Shown: piece by piece, positions 9,396 through 18,397 of the stretch | Position numbering within the stretch: position 1 is the first letter of the stretch | Layout of the letters: every line of letters starts with the position of its first letter | NCBI RefSeq assembly: GCF_024707545.1 | Contig: NZ_CP062229.1 | Coordinates: forward strand, 3,267,501 to 3,331,500 | Length of the DNA stretch: 64,000 nucleotides | Origin: Mesorhizobium onobrychidis | GTDB lineage: Bacteria > Pseudomonadota > Alphaproteobacteria > Rhizobiales > Rhizobiaceae | Direction of reading: 5' to 3' | The notes under the pieces: generated by a model | What the model saw: the letters and a program-made list of their open reading frames with translations, nothing else | What the model was told of the DNA's origin: nothing | Databases searched by the model: none | Translations under genes and position numbers: made by a program

Positions 9396-10829
9396 ATGAC
9401 CGCCATTACCGAAAGCAAAGCCTTGGCCGAGACCGCGACGGCGGCGCGGCGCGTGGCTTTGATCGTCGCCGTCGCCTTCTTCATGCAGCTTCTGGATTCG
9501 ACGATCATCTCGACATCGCTGCCGCAGATGGGAGAATCCTTCGGCGTGCCGGCGGTGGCGATGAGCATCGGCATCACCGTCTATATGCTGACCATGGCGG
9601 TGTTCGTGCCGCCGTCGGGCTGGCTCGCAGACCGCTTCGGCGCGCGCAACGTCTTCCTCGTGGCGATCGCGCTGTTCACGCTGGCTTCGATCGCCTGCGG
9701 CATCTCACAGAACCTGACTCAGTTCGTCGCCGCGCGTGCCGTGCAGGGCCTGGGCAGTGCGCTGATGACGCCGGTCGGCCGCATCCTGGTGCTGCGCAAC
9801 GCCTCGAAGTCTGAGCTTCTCAACGCCACGGCACTGATCACCTGGCCGGCGCTGTTCGCGCCGGTGATCGGGCCGGTGCTTGGCGGCTTCATCACCACCT
9901 ATCTGTCCTGGCACTGGAATTTCTTCATCAACATTCCGCTCGGCGTGGCCGGCCTGGCGCTGGTCGCGCGCTTCATTCCTGGCGACCGCGCTTCCGAAAC
10001 CAGGCCGCTCGACTGGCCGGGCTTTCTTCTGACCTCGGTCGGGCTTGCCTCAATGCTCTACGGCCTCGAGCGCATCGCCCATCCGGAAGACGGCGCCATG
10101 CCGACCGTGGCGCTGCTTGTCGCCGGCATCTTCGTCGGCTGCCTGGCCGTGCGGCATCTGGCGCGGGCAAAAAATCCGCTGCTCGACCTCACATCGTTTA
10201 AGATACAGACTTTCGCCATATCGACGCTGTCGGCCGGCACCATGTTCCGGGTGGCGATCAACGCCACGCCATTCCTTTTGCCGCTGCTGTTCCAGGTCGG
10301 CTTCGGTCTGAGACCCGTCGATGCCGGCATGCTGATCCTCGCCTATTTCCTCGGCAATCTCGGCATGAAGACAGTGACGACACCGACGCTGAGGCGCTTC
10401 GGTTTCCGCTCGGTGCTGGTCGTCAACGGCGTGATCGCATCGCTGTCGATCATGGCCTGCGCCGTGATATCGCCGCAGACCCCGCAAGCGCTAGTGGCGG
10501 CGCTGATGCTGATTGCCGGGCTGACGCGTTCGATGCAGTTCACCGCGCTCAACACGCTGGCCTTCGCCGATATCGCTTCGGCGCAGCGCAGCTCGGCGGC
10601 GACGCTGTCCAGCATGCTGCAGCAGGTGGCGATGCTGTTCGGCGTCGCGGTCGCGGCGGCGCTGCTCAACCTGTCGCAGATCGCGAGGGGCGGGCCGGCG
10701 CTCGACCTGGTGGACTTCCGCCTCGCCTTCCTGGCAATCGGCGCAATCGGGCTCGCGGCCTCGTTCCGCTTCCTGGCGCTGCCGCCGGCCGCGGGCGCCG
10801 AGGTTTCGGGTCATCTTCTGCGGAGTTGA
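9396..10829 (+). CDS. DHA2 family MFS drug/metabolite exporter
   Basis: Inner membrane transporter of 477 residues with about 14 hydrophobic segments, the size of the DHA2 (EmrB/QacA) drug:H+ antiporters. Motif C-like residues (ALFAPVIGPVLGGFIT) and the motif A loop (GWLADRFGARNVF, about 68-80) are visible. The start at 9396 removes an implausible upstream extension. It is transcribed divergently from the cyclodeaminase/lyase pair and may export their product or a toxic analogue. The substrate is unknown. Confidence 0.88.
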   Translation: MTAITESKALAETATAARRVALIVAVAFFMQLLDSTIISTSLPQMGESFGVPAVAMSIGITVYMLTMAVFVPPSGWLADRFGARNVFLVAIALFTLASIACGISQNLTQFVAARAVQGLGSALMTPVGRILVLRNASKSELLNATALITWPALFAPVIGPVLGGFITTYLSWHWNFFINIPLGVAGLALVARFIPGDRASETRPLDWPGFLLTSVGLASMLYGLERIAHPEDGAMPTVALLVAGIFVGCLAVRHLARAKNPLLDLTSFKIQTFAISTLSAGTMFRVAINATPFLLPLLFQVGFGLRPVDAGMLILAYFLGNLGMKTVTTPTLRRFGFRSVLVVNGVIASLSIMACAVISPQTPQALVAALMLIAGLTRSMQFTALNTLAFADIASAQRSSAATLSSMLQQVAMLFGVAVAAALLNLSQIARGGPALDLVDFRLAFLAIGAIGLAASFRFLALPPAAGAEVSGHLLRS

Positions 10830-10847
10830 CATCGGGCTTGACCTTCT

Positions 10848-10858
10848 CCCCTTGTGGG
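10848..10858. repeat. Left target-site duplication of the IS4-type element
   Basis: CCCCTTGTGGG lies directly before the left inverted repeat and is repeated exactly after the right one (12376-12386). Duplications of about 10 to 13 bp are usual for IS4-family insertion. Confidence 0.9.
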
Positions 10859-12375
10859 CTAGCGTGCGCACACATCTGCTTCGGAGAGGTGTCAAGGGAG
10901 TTTGGTCGGGTAGCAGGTTTGGCTTGTGGGGTTGGAATCATGTGTGATTCTGTAGCTGCCATTGTTGATTCGGGAGATTTCGACGATGGCTTTGCTGCTT
11001 GGATACTTCGGCGACCTGCGCCTGCAAAAAAGGGGAGCATGGTGCTGGAGCGCATGTGCACGCGCGTCAGCGCGGGCCTGCGCAGGCTGGCCGATACGCG
11101 GGCGGAACAGATTGCGTTCACGCGGCTGTTTCGCAATCCCCAAGTGACGGTGCCGGAGATCGTGCGCACGGCGGCGGCGCGAACGGGCGAGGCGGCGGCC
11201 GGCCGCCATGTGCTGATCATTGAGGACAGCAGCGAGATCAACTATGAGGCCAAGGCCTCGCGCAAGCGCGGCCTCGGGCATGTCGGCAACGGCAAGGATG
11301 TCGGGCTGTTCGTCCACCCGGCGCTGGCCGTGGATGCCGCCGACGGCTCGGTGCTGGGGCTTGCGGCTGCCACGATCTGGCGGCGCCGGGGGCAGAAGGC
11401 GCACGACTACCAAGCCCTGCCGATCGAAGCCAAGGAAAGCTACAAATGGATCGCCACCGCCAAGGCGGCCCGCCAGGCGCTGACCGACACGCCCCTGGCT
11501 ACCGTGATCGGCGACCGCGAGGCCGACATCTACGAAGTGCTGGCAAGGCTGCCTGACGAGCGCACGCATGTGCTCATCCGCGCCGTGCGCGACCGGGCTC
11601 TGGGTGAGCAGGGCGGCCGTCTGTTCGGCGAGATCGCCAAAACGCCGGAAGCCGGCCGGACCGCCTTCGAACTGCAGGCGCGTCCCGGCCGACCGGCGCG
11701 CAAGGTGCAACTGGCCGTTCGCTTCGCCGCGGTCGCCTTGCGCCAGCCGCGCCTTGGTGCCGACTGTCGCGATCCGCGCGAGATCACGCTCAACATGGTC
11801 GAAGTGCGCGAGATCGATCCGCCTTCGCCCAAGGAAGCGGTGATCTGGCGGCTGTTGACCACTCACGCGGTCAAAACGCTCGCCGACGCTTGCCGCATGG
11901 TCGATCTCTACCGGTTGCGCTGGACCGTCGAACAGCTGTTCCGAACCGTGAAGTCGCAGGCCATCGATCTGGAGGAAAGCCTGCTTGCCGATGGTGAGGC
12001 ACTCGAACGGCTGGCCGCGACCGCGCTGATCGTCGCCACCAGGGTCATGCAACTCGTGCACGGGCGCGATGCCGCCGGCCAGGCCTTCAAGGCTGCACGC
12101 CTCTTCAGCCCCGCCGAGATCACCGTGCTGGAGGCGCTGATTGCCAGGCTCGAAGGCAAGACCCAAAAGCAGAACAACCCGCATCCGCAACACACGCTCG
12201 CCTGGGCCGCTTGGTGCATCGCCCGGCTGGGAGGGTGGAACGGCTACGCAAAGGAGCGGCCGCCAGGTCCCGTCACCTTCAGCAACGGCCTCAAACGCTT
12301 CCACGCCATCGCCGAGGGCTTCGCTCTTGCAAATCCAAACTAATCCCCGCCAAATCAGATGTGTGCGCACGCTAG
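10859..12375 (+). mobile_element. IS4-family insertion sequence, complete, 1517 bp
   Basis: The element is bounded by perfect 20-bp terminal inverted repeats (10859-10878, beginning CTAGCGTGCGCACACA, and 12356-12375) and flanked by an exact 11-bp direct duplication. It carries one DDE transposase. It has landed in the palindromic intergenic repeat whose other half continues to 12432. The intact ends and exact duplication show that the insertion is recent. It separates the MFS exporter from the downstream molybdenum hydroxylase cluster but interrupts no gene. Confidence 0.93.
10986..12343 (+). CDS. IS4-family DDE transposase (requires a -1 frameshift or is frameshifted)
   Basis: The reading frame opened by the ATG at 10986 encodes GYFGDLRLQKRG, matching the N-terminal DNA-binding motif of Tn5/IS4 transposases (FGD-RL-KR). 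The rest of the protein (VLERMCTRVSAGLRRL to the stop at 12343) lies in the -1 frame, which is itself open from 10826. The switch falls in or just after an A6G4 run (11028-11037). Catalytic residues are in the second part: D in LIIEDSS, D in TVIGDREAD, and the Y-(2)-R-(3)-E-(6)-K signature in YRLRWTVEQLFRTVK. Either slippage at the A-run fuses the frames or one base has been lost. The element ends are intact, so slippage is plausible. Confidence 0.75.
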
Positions 12376-12386
12376 CCCCTTGTGGG
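12376..12386. repeat. Right target-site duplication of the IS4-type element
   Basis: An exact copy of the 11-bp sequence at 10848-10858 immediately follows the right terminal repeat. Removing the IS and one copy restores a CTTCTCCC-CTTGT-GGGAGAAG hairpin. Confidence 0.9.
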
Positions 12387-12560
12387 AGAAGGTGGATCGG
12401 CGCGTAGCGCCGAGACGGATGAGGGGTGCTGGAAGAAACGCGGCGAGAAAATATAAAACGATTTGAAGCGCTTAGATCTTCTATGCAACGATGCTTCCAG
12501 CACCCCTCATCCGACCTCGCTTCGCGAGGCCACCTTCTCCCACAAGGGGAGAAGGGGAGG
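12376..12560. repeat. Mosaic palindromic intergenic repeat pair
   Basis: Two head-to-head copies of a rhizobial-style repeat fill the gap before the amidohydrolase. The arms 12417-12435 and 12494-12512 are perfect 19-bp inverted repeats (GGATGAGGGGTGCTGGAAG and its complement). The outer parts each carry the CTTGTGGGAGAAGG module. An equivalent pair lies at 51622-51813. The intervening 58 bases are AT-richer and hold no gene. Confidence 0.8.
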
Positions 12561-12568
12561 TCAGCGCG

Positions 12569-13459
12569 TCACACCGGCCGATACACACGCTCCGCCGTGT
12601 TCCAAAAAATATCCGCCTCGGCGGCCGCGCCGTGCTTGGCCACTGCCTCGCGGTGCGCCTTGATCAGCTCGGCGTGGCTGGTCCACAGCTTCTCGATCGG
12701 GAAGTTCGAGCCGAACATCAGACGGTCGCTGCCGAGGATGTCGATCGCGTTGTCGACGATATAGGCGATCAGCGCCGGGTCGTTGCGGTGGACGAAGGTG
12801 CCGAGGCCGGAGAGCTTGGCGTAGAGGTTTGGCGCTGCTGAAAGCGTGCGCAATCCGGCCTTCCAGGCCTCCGTGGTTTCGTCCGACATGTCGGTCAGCA
12901 TGCCGGCATGGGTGAGGATGAAATTCGTCTCCGGGTTCTCTGCAACCAGCGTCAGCCCGTCCTTCATCTGGGACGGGAAAAGCTGCAGGTCGAAGGACAT
13001 GCGATAGTCCTTCAGCCGCGCCACATTGGCCCGCACCTTCGGGTCGATCACCTGGTCGGCGGAAGCGGCAAAGCGGAAGGCCGGCGTTTCGTGCCAGTGC
13101 AGCTGCATGCGCACGCCGCGCAGCAGCTTGTATTTTACTAGCCGATCAATCTGATGGCGCACATCGTCCACAGTCATGTCGGCATAGCCGACGATGGCAT
13201 GCGGCCAGCCGGTTTCGTTAGCCGTCTTCTGCAGGAAGGCGACTTCAGTCTCGAAATCCTCCTTAGCCCAGTTGGTCTGGACATAGACCGCCTTCTCGAT
13301 ATCAGAGCCTTGCTGATCGGCGAGGAACCCCTCGATCGGGTAGTCGCGGCGGATCGGCTCGTAGGGTCCGAAGATGCGCGGCACCATCGGCCCGCGCAGC
13401 CAGGGCTGATCGTCTCTGCGCCAGATGTGGAAATGCGCGTCGATCGCCTTCTGCATCAT
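12569..13459 (-). CDS. Amidohydrolase family protein (PF04909 type)
   Basis: Metal-dependent hydrolase of 296 residues of the amidohydrolase-2 group, which includes lactonases and decarboxylases. The metal-binding DAHFHIW motif is at about residues 6-12, further conserved histidines are seen in HWHETPAFRF and LTHAGML, and GSDRLMFGSNFPIEK near 244-258 is the family's C-terminal motif. The ATG overlaps the TGA of the VWA gene by ATGA; an ATG three bases later is equally possible. As the last gene of the molybdenum hydroxylase operon it may open a ring or lactone formed by the hydroxylase. That role is inference. Confidence 0.85.
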   Translation of the reverse strand: MMQKAIDAHFHIWRRDDQPWLRGPMVPRIFGPYEPIRRDYPIEGFLADQQGSDIEKAVYVQTNWAKEDFETEVAFLQKTANETGWPHAIVGYADMTVDDVRHQIDRLVKYKLLRGVRMQLHWHETPAFRFAASADQVIDPKVRANVARLKDYRMSFDLQLFPSQMKDGLTLVAENPETNFILTHAGMLTDMSDETTEAWKAGLRTLSAAPNLYAKLSGLGTFVHRNDPALIAYIVDNAIDILGSDRLMFGSNFPIEKLWTSHAELIKAHREAVAKHGAAAEADIFWNTAERVYRPV

Positions 13460-14589
13460 GATACCCTCTTCCAGATGGCTGCAGCCGCCGGGGCAGGGCG
13501 GGCGAGCGACAGGATGAAATCGGTGAGACCGGCGATGGACGAGCCATCGATGAGATCGTCGAGCACCGGCAGGATGGCGCGAAGTGCTGCCGTGGCCGGC
13601 TGGAAACGCGGATCGCCGGCCAGCGGCGTCGCCAGCGAAAGCCGGAAGGCGCGTGCGCTCAGCCGACGCATCGCCATTTCCAGCTCGGCATGGTCGCCGC
13701 GCTCCAGCGCGTCGGACAGGATGACGACCGCCGCCCCGCGCGCGAAGGCGGAAAAGCGCGGCACCGACAGGAAGGCGAGCAGCGTCGGCCCCATGCGGGT
13801 GCCGCCGTCCCAGTCGTCGACCTGCGCCGCGACGCGGGCAAGCGCCTGGTCGCGGTCGCGAATGCGCAGCGCCGTGGTGATGCGGGTCAGCCGCGTGCCG
13901 AAGGCGAAAATTTCAGCCCGGTCCGCACCTTGCACCGCCGCATGCGCCAGTTTGAGGTAGTCCGATGTGTGCAGCTTCATCGAGCCGGACACGTCGATCA
14001 GCAGCAAAAGCTTGCGCGGCACGGTCTGCCTGCGGCGCAGCAGCGGCGACGGTATATCGCCGTCGGCACTGACGATTTCGCGGAGCGAACGGCGCAGGTC
14101 GAGCTTGCCGCGCGCATGCGTGCGCACGGTGCGGAAGGAGCGGCGGGCGGGCAGGGCGGTTGCGAGCTGGCGGCGGAAAGCGGCAAGCCCGTCGCCGTCG
14201 CGCTGGAAGTCGCGGGCGCTCAACAGTTCGGCGCCGGACGACAACTCGCCGCCTTCTGCCTGGCGCGTCACCTCACTCTCTTCATCGCTGGTGCCGCCGT
14301 CGTCCTTGATGCGGGTTTCCTCGTCGGCCTCGCCTTCGACCACGGCCGTGGTGTTGCCGTAGAAATAGCTTTGGAAATGCGCCTCGAATTCGTCGCGGCG
14401 GTCCGGCGGCGGCGCCAGCGTGGCAAGCGCCGCTTCGTGGATATCGGCCATCGAGCGGGGCCCGAGCAGCGTCACCGCCTGCATGAAGCCTGACACCTGC
14501 TCGGGCGCCACCGGAAAGCCATAGCGGCGCAGCAGCCGGCCAAAGCCGAGCAAGGGCGCAGCCGCCCGGGGTAGGGCCGCGGCGCTCAC
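13456..14589 (-). CDS. VWA domain-containing CoxE-like protein
   Basis: Protein of 377 residues with an N-terminal helical region, an acidic low-complexity linker (about 100-135, rich in E, D and G) and a C-terminal von Willebrand A domain with the MIDAS motif DVSGS (in LLLLIDVSGSMK, about 213-224). CoxE proteins work with a MoxR-type AAA+ ATPase in maturation of molybdenum hydroxylases. The GTG start at 14589 overlaps the TGA of the ATPase gene (GTGA); an upstream extension of the frame lies inside that gene and is discounted. Confidence 0.85.
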   Translation of the reverse strand: MSAAALPRAAAPLLGFGRLLRRYGFPVAPEQVSGFMQAVTLLGPRSMADIHEAALATLAPPPDRRDEFEAHFQSYFYGNTTAVVEGEADEETRIKDDGGTSDEESEVTRQAEGGELSSGAELLSARDFQRDGDGLAAFRRQLATALPARRSFRTVRTHARGKLDLRRSLREIVSADGDIPSPLLRRRQTVPRKLLLLIDVSGSMKLHTSDYLKLAHAAVQGADRAEIFAFGTRLTRITTALRIRDRDQALARVAAQVDDWDGGTRMGPTLLAFLSVPRFSAFARGAAVVILSDALERGDHAELEMAMRRLSARAFRLSLATPLAGDPRFQPATAALRAILPVLDDLIDGSSIAGLTDFILSLARPAPAAAAIWKRVS

Positions 14590-15476
14590 GCCAATGCCTC
14601 CTCGACGATCCGGCCAAGCTCGGGGGCGATGTAGGACAGGTCCTCTTCGTCCTTGATCAGCACGCCAATGGCGCGGCGGAACGCTTCCGGCCAAGGACTG
14701 CCGCCCTTTTCGAGGATCGTCGCGGCATTGGCCCATTCGACCGCCTCGGCAATGCCGGGCGGCTTCGCCAGCGGCCGGGCGCGGATGTCGCGCACGGCAG
14801 AAGCCACGGCGCGTGCCGTGGCCTCGGCGGCGTCACCGGCGCGCAGCATGATGATGGCGGCCTCGCGCTCGGCGTCGGGATAGGTGATCCAGTGGTAGAC
14901 GCAGCGCCGCCGCAACGCTTCCGCCAGTTCGCGGGTGCGGTTTGAGGTCAGGATGACGATCGGCTGCGATTTGGCGCGGATGGTGCCGCGCTCGGGAATG
15001 CTGATCTGGAACTCGGAAAGGAACTCCAGCAGCAGCGCTTCGAACTCGTGGTCCGAACGGTCGATCTCGTCGACCAGCAGCACGCGCTTTTCCGGCGCCT
15101 TCAGCACCTGCAGCAGCGGCCGCGCGATCAGGAAACGGTCGTCATAGATGTCGACCTCATGCTCGCCGGCATGGCGGATGGCGAGCAGCTGGCGCTGGTA
15201 GTTCCATTCGTAGAGCGCATGCGCGGCGTCGATGCCTTCGTAGCATTGCAGCCGCACCAGATCGCGCCCGAGCACTTCGGCGATTGCTTTTGCGGCCTCC
15301 GTCTTGCCGACTCCGGGCGCGCCTTCGAGCAGCAGCGGCTTGCCAAGCCTTATCGCCAGGAAGATGGCAGTCGCGAGGCTCTCATCGGCCAGATAGCGCG
15401 AGGCGGCGAGGCGAGACGCCACCGCCTCCGGCGAGGTCGCGACAGTCTCGGCGCTTCTCTTGGGCATTTCCAACAC
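14586..15476 (-). CDS. MoxR/CoxD-like AAA+ ATPase
   Basis: AAA+ ATPase of 296 residues. Walker A is GAPGVGKTEAAK (about 53-64), Walker B VLLVDEIDRSD (about 132-142), sensor 1 ILTSNRTRE, and an arginine-rich segment LAEALRRRCVYHW follows. In the cox system CoxD is needed with CoxE to mature the active site of the molybdenum enzyme. It starts (GTG) right after the stop of the preceding hydroxylase subunit; an ATG at 15467 is an alternative start. The order L-D-E matches the cox arrangement. Confidence 0.88.
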   Translation of the reverse strand: MLEMPKRSAETVATSPEAVASRLAASRYLADESLATAIFLAIRLGKPLLLEGAPGVGKTEAAKAIAEVLGRDLVRLQCYEGIDAAHALYEWNYQRQLLAIRHAGEHEVDIYDDRFLIARPLLQVLKAPEKRVLLVDEIDRSDHEFEALLLEFLSEFQISIPERGTIRAKSQPIVILTSNRTRELAEALRRRCVYHWITYPDAEREAAIIMLRAGDAAEATARAVASAVRDIRARPLAKPPGIAEAVEWANAATILEKGGSPWPEAFRRAIGVLIKDEEDLSYIAPELGRIVEEALA

Positions 15477-16481
15477 TCAGTTCGATGCTTGCGCCTTCAG
15501 CGCCCGCAGGATGCGTTCCGGCGTGATCGGCAGCGTGTCGATGCGCACGCCGACGGCGTCGAAGACGGCATTGGCGACCGCCGGGATCTGCGGGTTGGCG
15601 CACATTTCGCCTGGCCCCTTGGCGCCGTACGGGCCGTCGGCCGAGGGCCGTTCCAGCACGATGATCTCGGTTTGCGCAAGATCGCCAGGACCCGGCATCA
15701 GATACTGGTTGAAGTCGGTGCCGCCATGGTCGCGATTGGGATAATAGGGTTCGGTGGTTTCGTAGAGCGCATGACTGATGCCCATCCATGAGCCGCCAAC
15801 GAGCTGCTGTTCGACCATCTTCGGATTCAGCGCGCGGCCGATCTCAAAAACGTTCTTCACCGTCAGCACAGTGACCTCGCCGGTCTCGTCATCGACCTCG
15901 ACCTCGGCCACCGTGCAGGCGTGCGCATAGCAGGTCGACGGCTTCATCGCGCCGGTCTCCTTCTCCGGATAGGAGCGCGGGATGAGGAACATTCCGCGGC
16001 CGGAGATCGAGCGGCCGCGCTTGAAATGCGCCGCCAGCGCGACATCGAAGATCGAGATCGATCTCTGCGGCGCGCCCTTGACCAGGATGTTGCCCTGGCC
16101 GTCGGTCTCGAGGTCCGACGCATTCACTTCCAGTTCCTCGGCCGCCACTTCCAGCATCACCTGGCGGGCTTCCCTGGCGGCCTGGATGACGGCATTGCCG
16201 GCGCGGTGGGTGCCGCGCGAGGCGAAGGTGCCCATGCAATGCGGGCCGGTGTCGGTGTCGGCGGTGTCGACGACGACGCGGTCGGTCGGCACGCCGATTG
16301 TCTCGGCGCAGATCTGCGCCATGATCTGCTTCATGCCCTGGCCGAGATCGACGCTCGAAAGCGTCACCATGAAATTGCCGGTCGGTGTCGAATGGACCAG
16401 CGCCTGGGTCGGGTCGCCGCCGAGGTTCATGCCGGTCGGATAATTGATCGCGGCGACGCCGCGTCCGCGCCTGATCGCCAT
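15477..16481 (-). CDS. Molybdenum hydroxylase large subunit, C-terminal half (separate gene)
   Basis: Protein of 334 residues equal to the C-terminal half of xanthine-dehydrogenase-family molybdopterin-binding subunits. It carries DLGQGMKQIMAQICAETIGV (about 47-66), the TFASRGT loop and the catalytic glutamate region YGAKGPGEMCANPQIPAVANAVFDA (about 289-313). The upstream gene supplies the missing N-terminal half. The junction is TGA-G-ATG: this gene has its own ATG, and GGGAG six bases before it overlaps the end of the first gene. The combined length (455 plus 334) equals one normal subunit. Confidence 0.85.
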   Translation of the reverse strand: MAIRRGRGVAAINYPTGMNLGGDPTQALVHSTPTGNFMVTLSSVDLGQGMKQIMAQICAETIGVPTDRVVVDTADTDTGPHCMGTFASRGTHRAGNAVIQAAREARQVMLEVAAEELEVNASDLETDGQGNILVKGAPQRSISIFDVALAAHFKRGRSISGRGMFLIPRSYPEKETGAMKPSTCYAHACTVAEVEVDDETGEVTVLTVKNVFEIGRALNPKMVEQQLVGGSWMGISHALYETTEPYYPNRDHGGTDFNQYLMPGPGDLAQTEIIVLERPSADGPYGAKGPGEMCANPQIPAVANAVFDAVGVRIDTLPITPERILRALKAQASN

Positions 16482-16482
16482 C

Positions 16483-17850
16483 TCAAGCTCCCTTCGCGTA
16501 GGACGACATCGCCATGAACTTTTCCGCCACCGGCCAGTTGGCGGCGCGCGAGGCCTCCTGCATGCATTCGATCAGAGCCGCCCCTTCGGTCGGCTGGCGA
16601 TGCGCCTTCATGTCGCCGTCGCGGTAGGCGTTGATGAAGCGGAATTCGAGCGGATCCATGCCGATCAGCCGGGCGAGCTTGTCCATCTGCACCTCGAGCG
16701 CGAAATCGCCGATGGTGACGCCGAAGCCGCGCATAGCGGAGGAGGGCGTGCGGTTGGTGTAGACGCAGTAGGTGTCGATCCAGACATTCGGGATCGTGTA
16801 GGGGCCGGGATAGTGCCCCGCCCCCTTCTGCGCGCCATAGGGCGAATGGCGCGAATAAGCGCCAGCATCGGTGTAGCCGGTGACCTTGCGGGCGACGATA
16901 CGGCCGTCCTTCATGACGCCGTCCTTGATGACGACCTTTTCCGCCGCGCGCGGCGAGGAGATCTGCATCTCCTCCTCGCGGCTGTAGATGAAGGAGACCG
17001 GACGCCCGGTCAGCTTGGCGCCGAGGATGGCGATCGGCTCGACGATGACGTCGACCTTGCCGCCAAAACCGCCGCCGACGGTGCCGCCGACGAAATGCAG
17101 CTTGTTGCCGGGCATCTGCAGGACGATCGAGGCGTTGTCGAGGGTGAAGAACATCGCCTGCGTGTTGGTGTAGCAGGTGAAGCGGTCATTGCCCTCGGGC
17201 ACGACGATGCAGCCGGTCGTCTCGGTCGGCGCGTGTTCGATCGGCGAGGATTGGTAGGTCTGTTCGAGCATGTGGTCGGCGCCGGCGAAACCGGCCTCGA
17301 CATCGCCGAAGCGCACCTTGCGGCATTCGCCGCTGTCATAGAGGTAATAATTCCGGCCGTGATACTCGTTCACTATCGGCGCGCCGGGCTTCAGCGCTTC
17401 CTCCATGTCGAAGACGGCCGGCAGTACCTCGTAATCGATCTTGACCTTGGCTGCCGCTTCCTGGGCGGCGCGCTCGGTCTCGGCCAGCACCGCCACCACC
17501 GCCTCGCCCTTCCAGCGCACCTTGCCATCGGCCAGCACCGTCTCGTCCTCCGGCCCGATCTGGATCAGGATCAGGATGGTGTAGACATTATGCGGCACGT
17601 CCTGGGCGGTCAGGATTTTCACCACGCCCGGATGCTTTTCCGCCTCGGAGGTGTCGATGCTGCGGATGCGGGCGTGGTGGTGCGGGCTACGCACCATCTT
17701 CAGATGCAGCATGCCGGGAAAATTGCGGTCGGCAAAATAGGCGGTCTTGCCGGTGACATGACCGGGTGAATCCGAACGCGGCCGCGGCTGGCCGATCTCG
17801 TGCAGATCGTCCTTGCGTTGGTCGGCGAAATAGCTCTTGCGGAGTTCCAT
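16483..17850 (-). CDS. Molybdenum hydroxylase large subunit, N-terminal half (separate gene)
   Basis: Protein of 455 residues with the N-terminal domain of the family (GQPRPRSDSPGHVTGKTAYFADRNFPGMLHLKMVRSPHHHARI, about 20-62), the molybdopterin-contact motif GGGFGGK (about 250-256) and SSAMRGFGV (about 361-369). AMRGFG fits hydroxylases of N-heterocycles or aldehydes, not form I CO dehydrogenase, which has a cysteine-containing AYxCSFR loop. The start at 17850 has GGGAG upstream. It stops in TGA just before the gene for the C-terminal half, with a +1 frame change, so it is either a natural split or a frameshift. Confidence 0.85.
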   Translation of the reverse strand: MELRKSYFADQRKDDLHEIGQPRPRSDSPGHVTGKTAYFADRNFPGMLHLKMVRSPHHHARIRSIDTSEAEKHPGVVKILTAQDVPHNVYTILILIQIGPEDETVLADGKVRWKGEAVVAVLAETERAAQEAAAKVKIDYEVLPAVFDMEEALKPGAPIVNEYHGRNYYLYDSGECRKVRFGDVEAGFAGADHMLEQTYQSSPIEHAPTETTGCIVVPEGNDRFTCYTNTQAMFFTLDNASIVLQMPGNKLHFVGGTVGGGFGGKVDVIVEPIAILGAKLTGRPVSFIYSREEEMQISSPRAAEKVVIKDGVMKDGRIVARKVTGYTDAGAYSRHSPYGAQKGAGHYPGPYTIPNVWIDTYCVYTNRTPSSAMRGFGVTIGDFALEVQMDKLARLIGMDPLEFRFINAYRDGDMKAHRQPTEGAALIECMQEASRAANWPVAEKFMAMSSYAKGA

Positions 17851-17863
17851 CTTTTTGACTCCC

Positions 17864-18346
17864 TCAGGCCGCATTCTGCGAATTGGACCGCGCGGCGGTC
17901 AGCACCGCCTGGATGATCGGCTCGTAGCCGGTGCAGCGGCAGATGTTGCCCGACAGCGCCTCGACGACATCGTCGCGGCTAGGGTTCGGAGTGTGGTCGA
18001 GCAGCACCTTGGCGGCCATGATCATGCCCGGCGTGCAGAAGCCGCACTGGGCGGCGAAGGCATCGAGGAAGGCGCGCTGCAGCGGATGCAGCACGCCGGC
18101 TTCCGAAAGCCCCGATGTCGTGGTGATGGCCGCACCGTTACAAGTCTCGGCCAGCGTCAGGCAGGAGAGCCGAAGCTCGCCGTCGATGATGACCGAGCAC
18201 GCGCCGCATGTGCCCTGGTGGCAGCCACCCTTCGGCGAGGTGTCGCCGATCTTGTCGCGCAGTGCGTTGAGCAGCGTCGTGCCGCTGTCGATGAATTCGG
18301 CCTTTTCCGCACCGTTGAGCGTGAACTGAACCGGGACCTTTGCCAT
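17864..18346 (-). CDS. Molybdenum hydroxylase [2Fe-2S] small subunit (CoxS-like)
   Basis: Iron-sulfur subunit of 160 residues with both clusters: the plant-type ferredoxin cysteines in GGCHQGTCGACSVIIDGELRLSC (about 40-62) and the second set in AQCGFCTPGM and ICRCTGY. It carries electrons from the molybdenum site to FAD. The start at 18346 is set by a near-perfect AAGGAGG; the longer open frame upstream is discounted. It lies 13 bases before the large-subunit gene and 51 bases after the FAD subunit gene on the same strand. Confidence 0.93.
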   Translation of the reverse strand: MAKVPVQFTLNGAEKAEFIDSGTTLLNALRDKIGDTSPKGGCHQGTCGACSVIIDGELRLSCLTLAETCNGAAITTTSGLSEAGVLHPLQRAFLDAFAAQCGFCTPGMIMAAKVLLDHTPNPSRDDVVEALSGNICRCTGYEPIIQAVLTAARSNSQNAA

Positions 18347-18397
18347 ATTTTCCTCCTTGCGCGCAGCCAAGCAAGCGCGCGCCCCCAATGAGCAATT

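Noticed and set aside
16444..17769. 441-codon plus-strand frame opposite the hydroxylase subunit
   Set aside because: Shadow of the molybdenum hydroxylase N-half gene.
16483..18346. Carbon monoxide dehydrogenase (form I)
   Set aside because: The large subunit has SSAMRGFG instead of the AYxCSFR active-site loop, so only a generic molybdenum hydroxylase is called.
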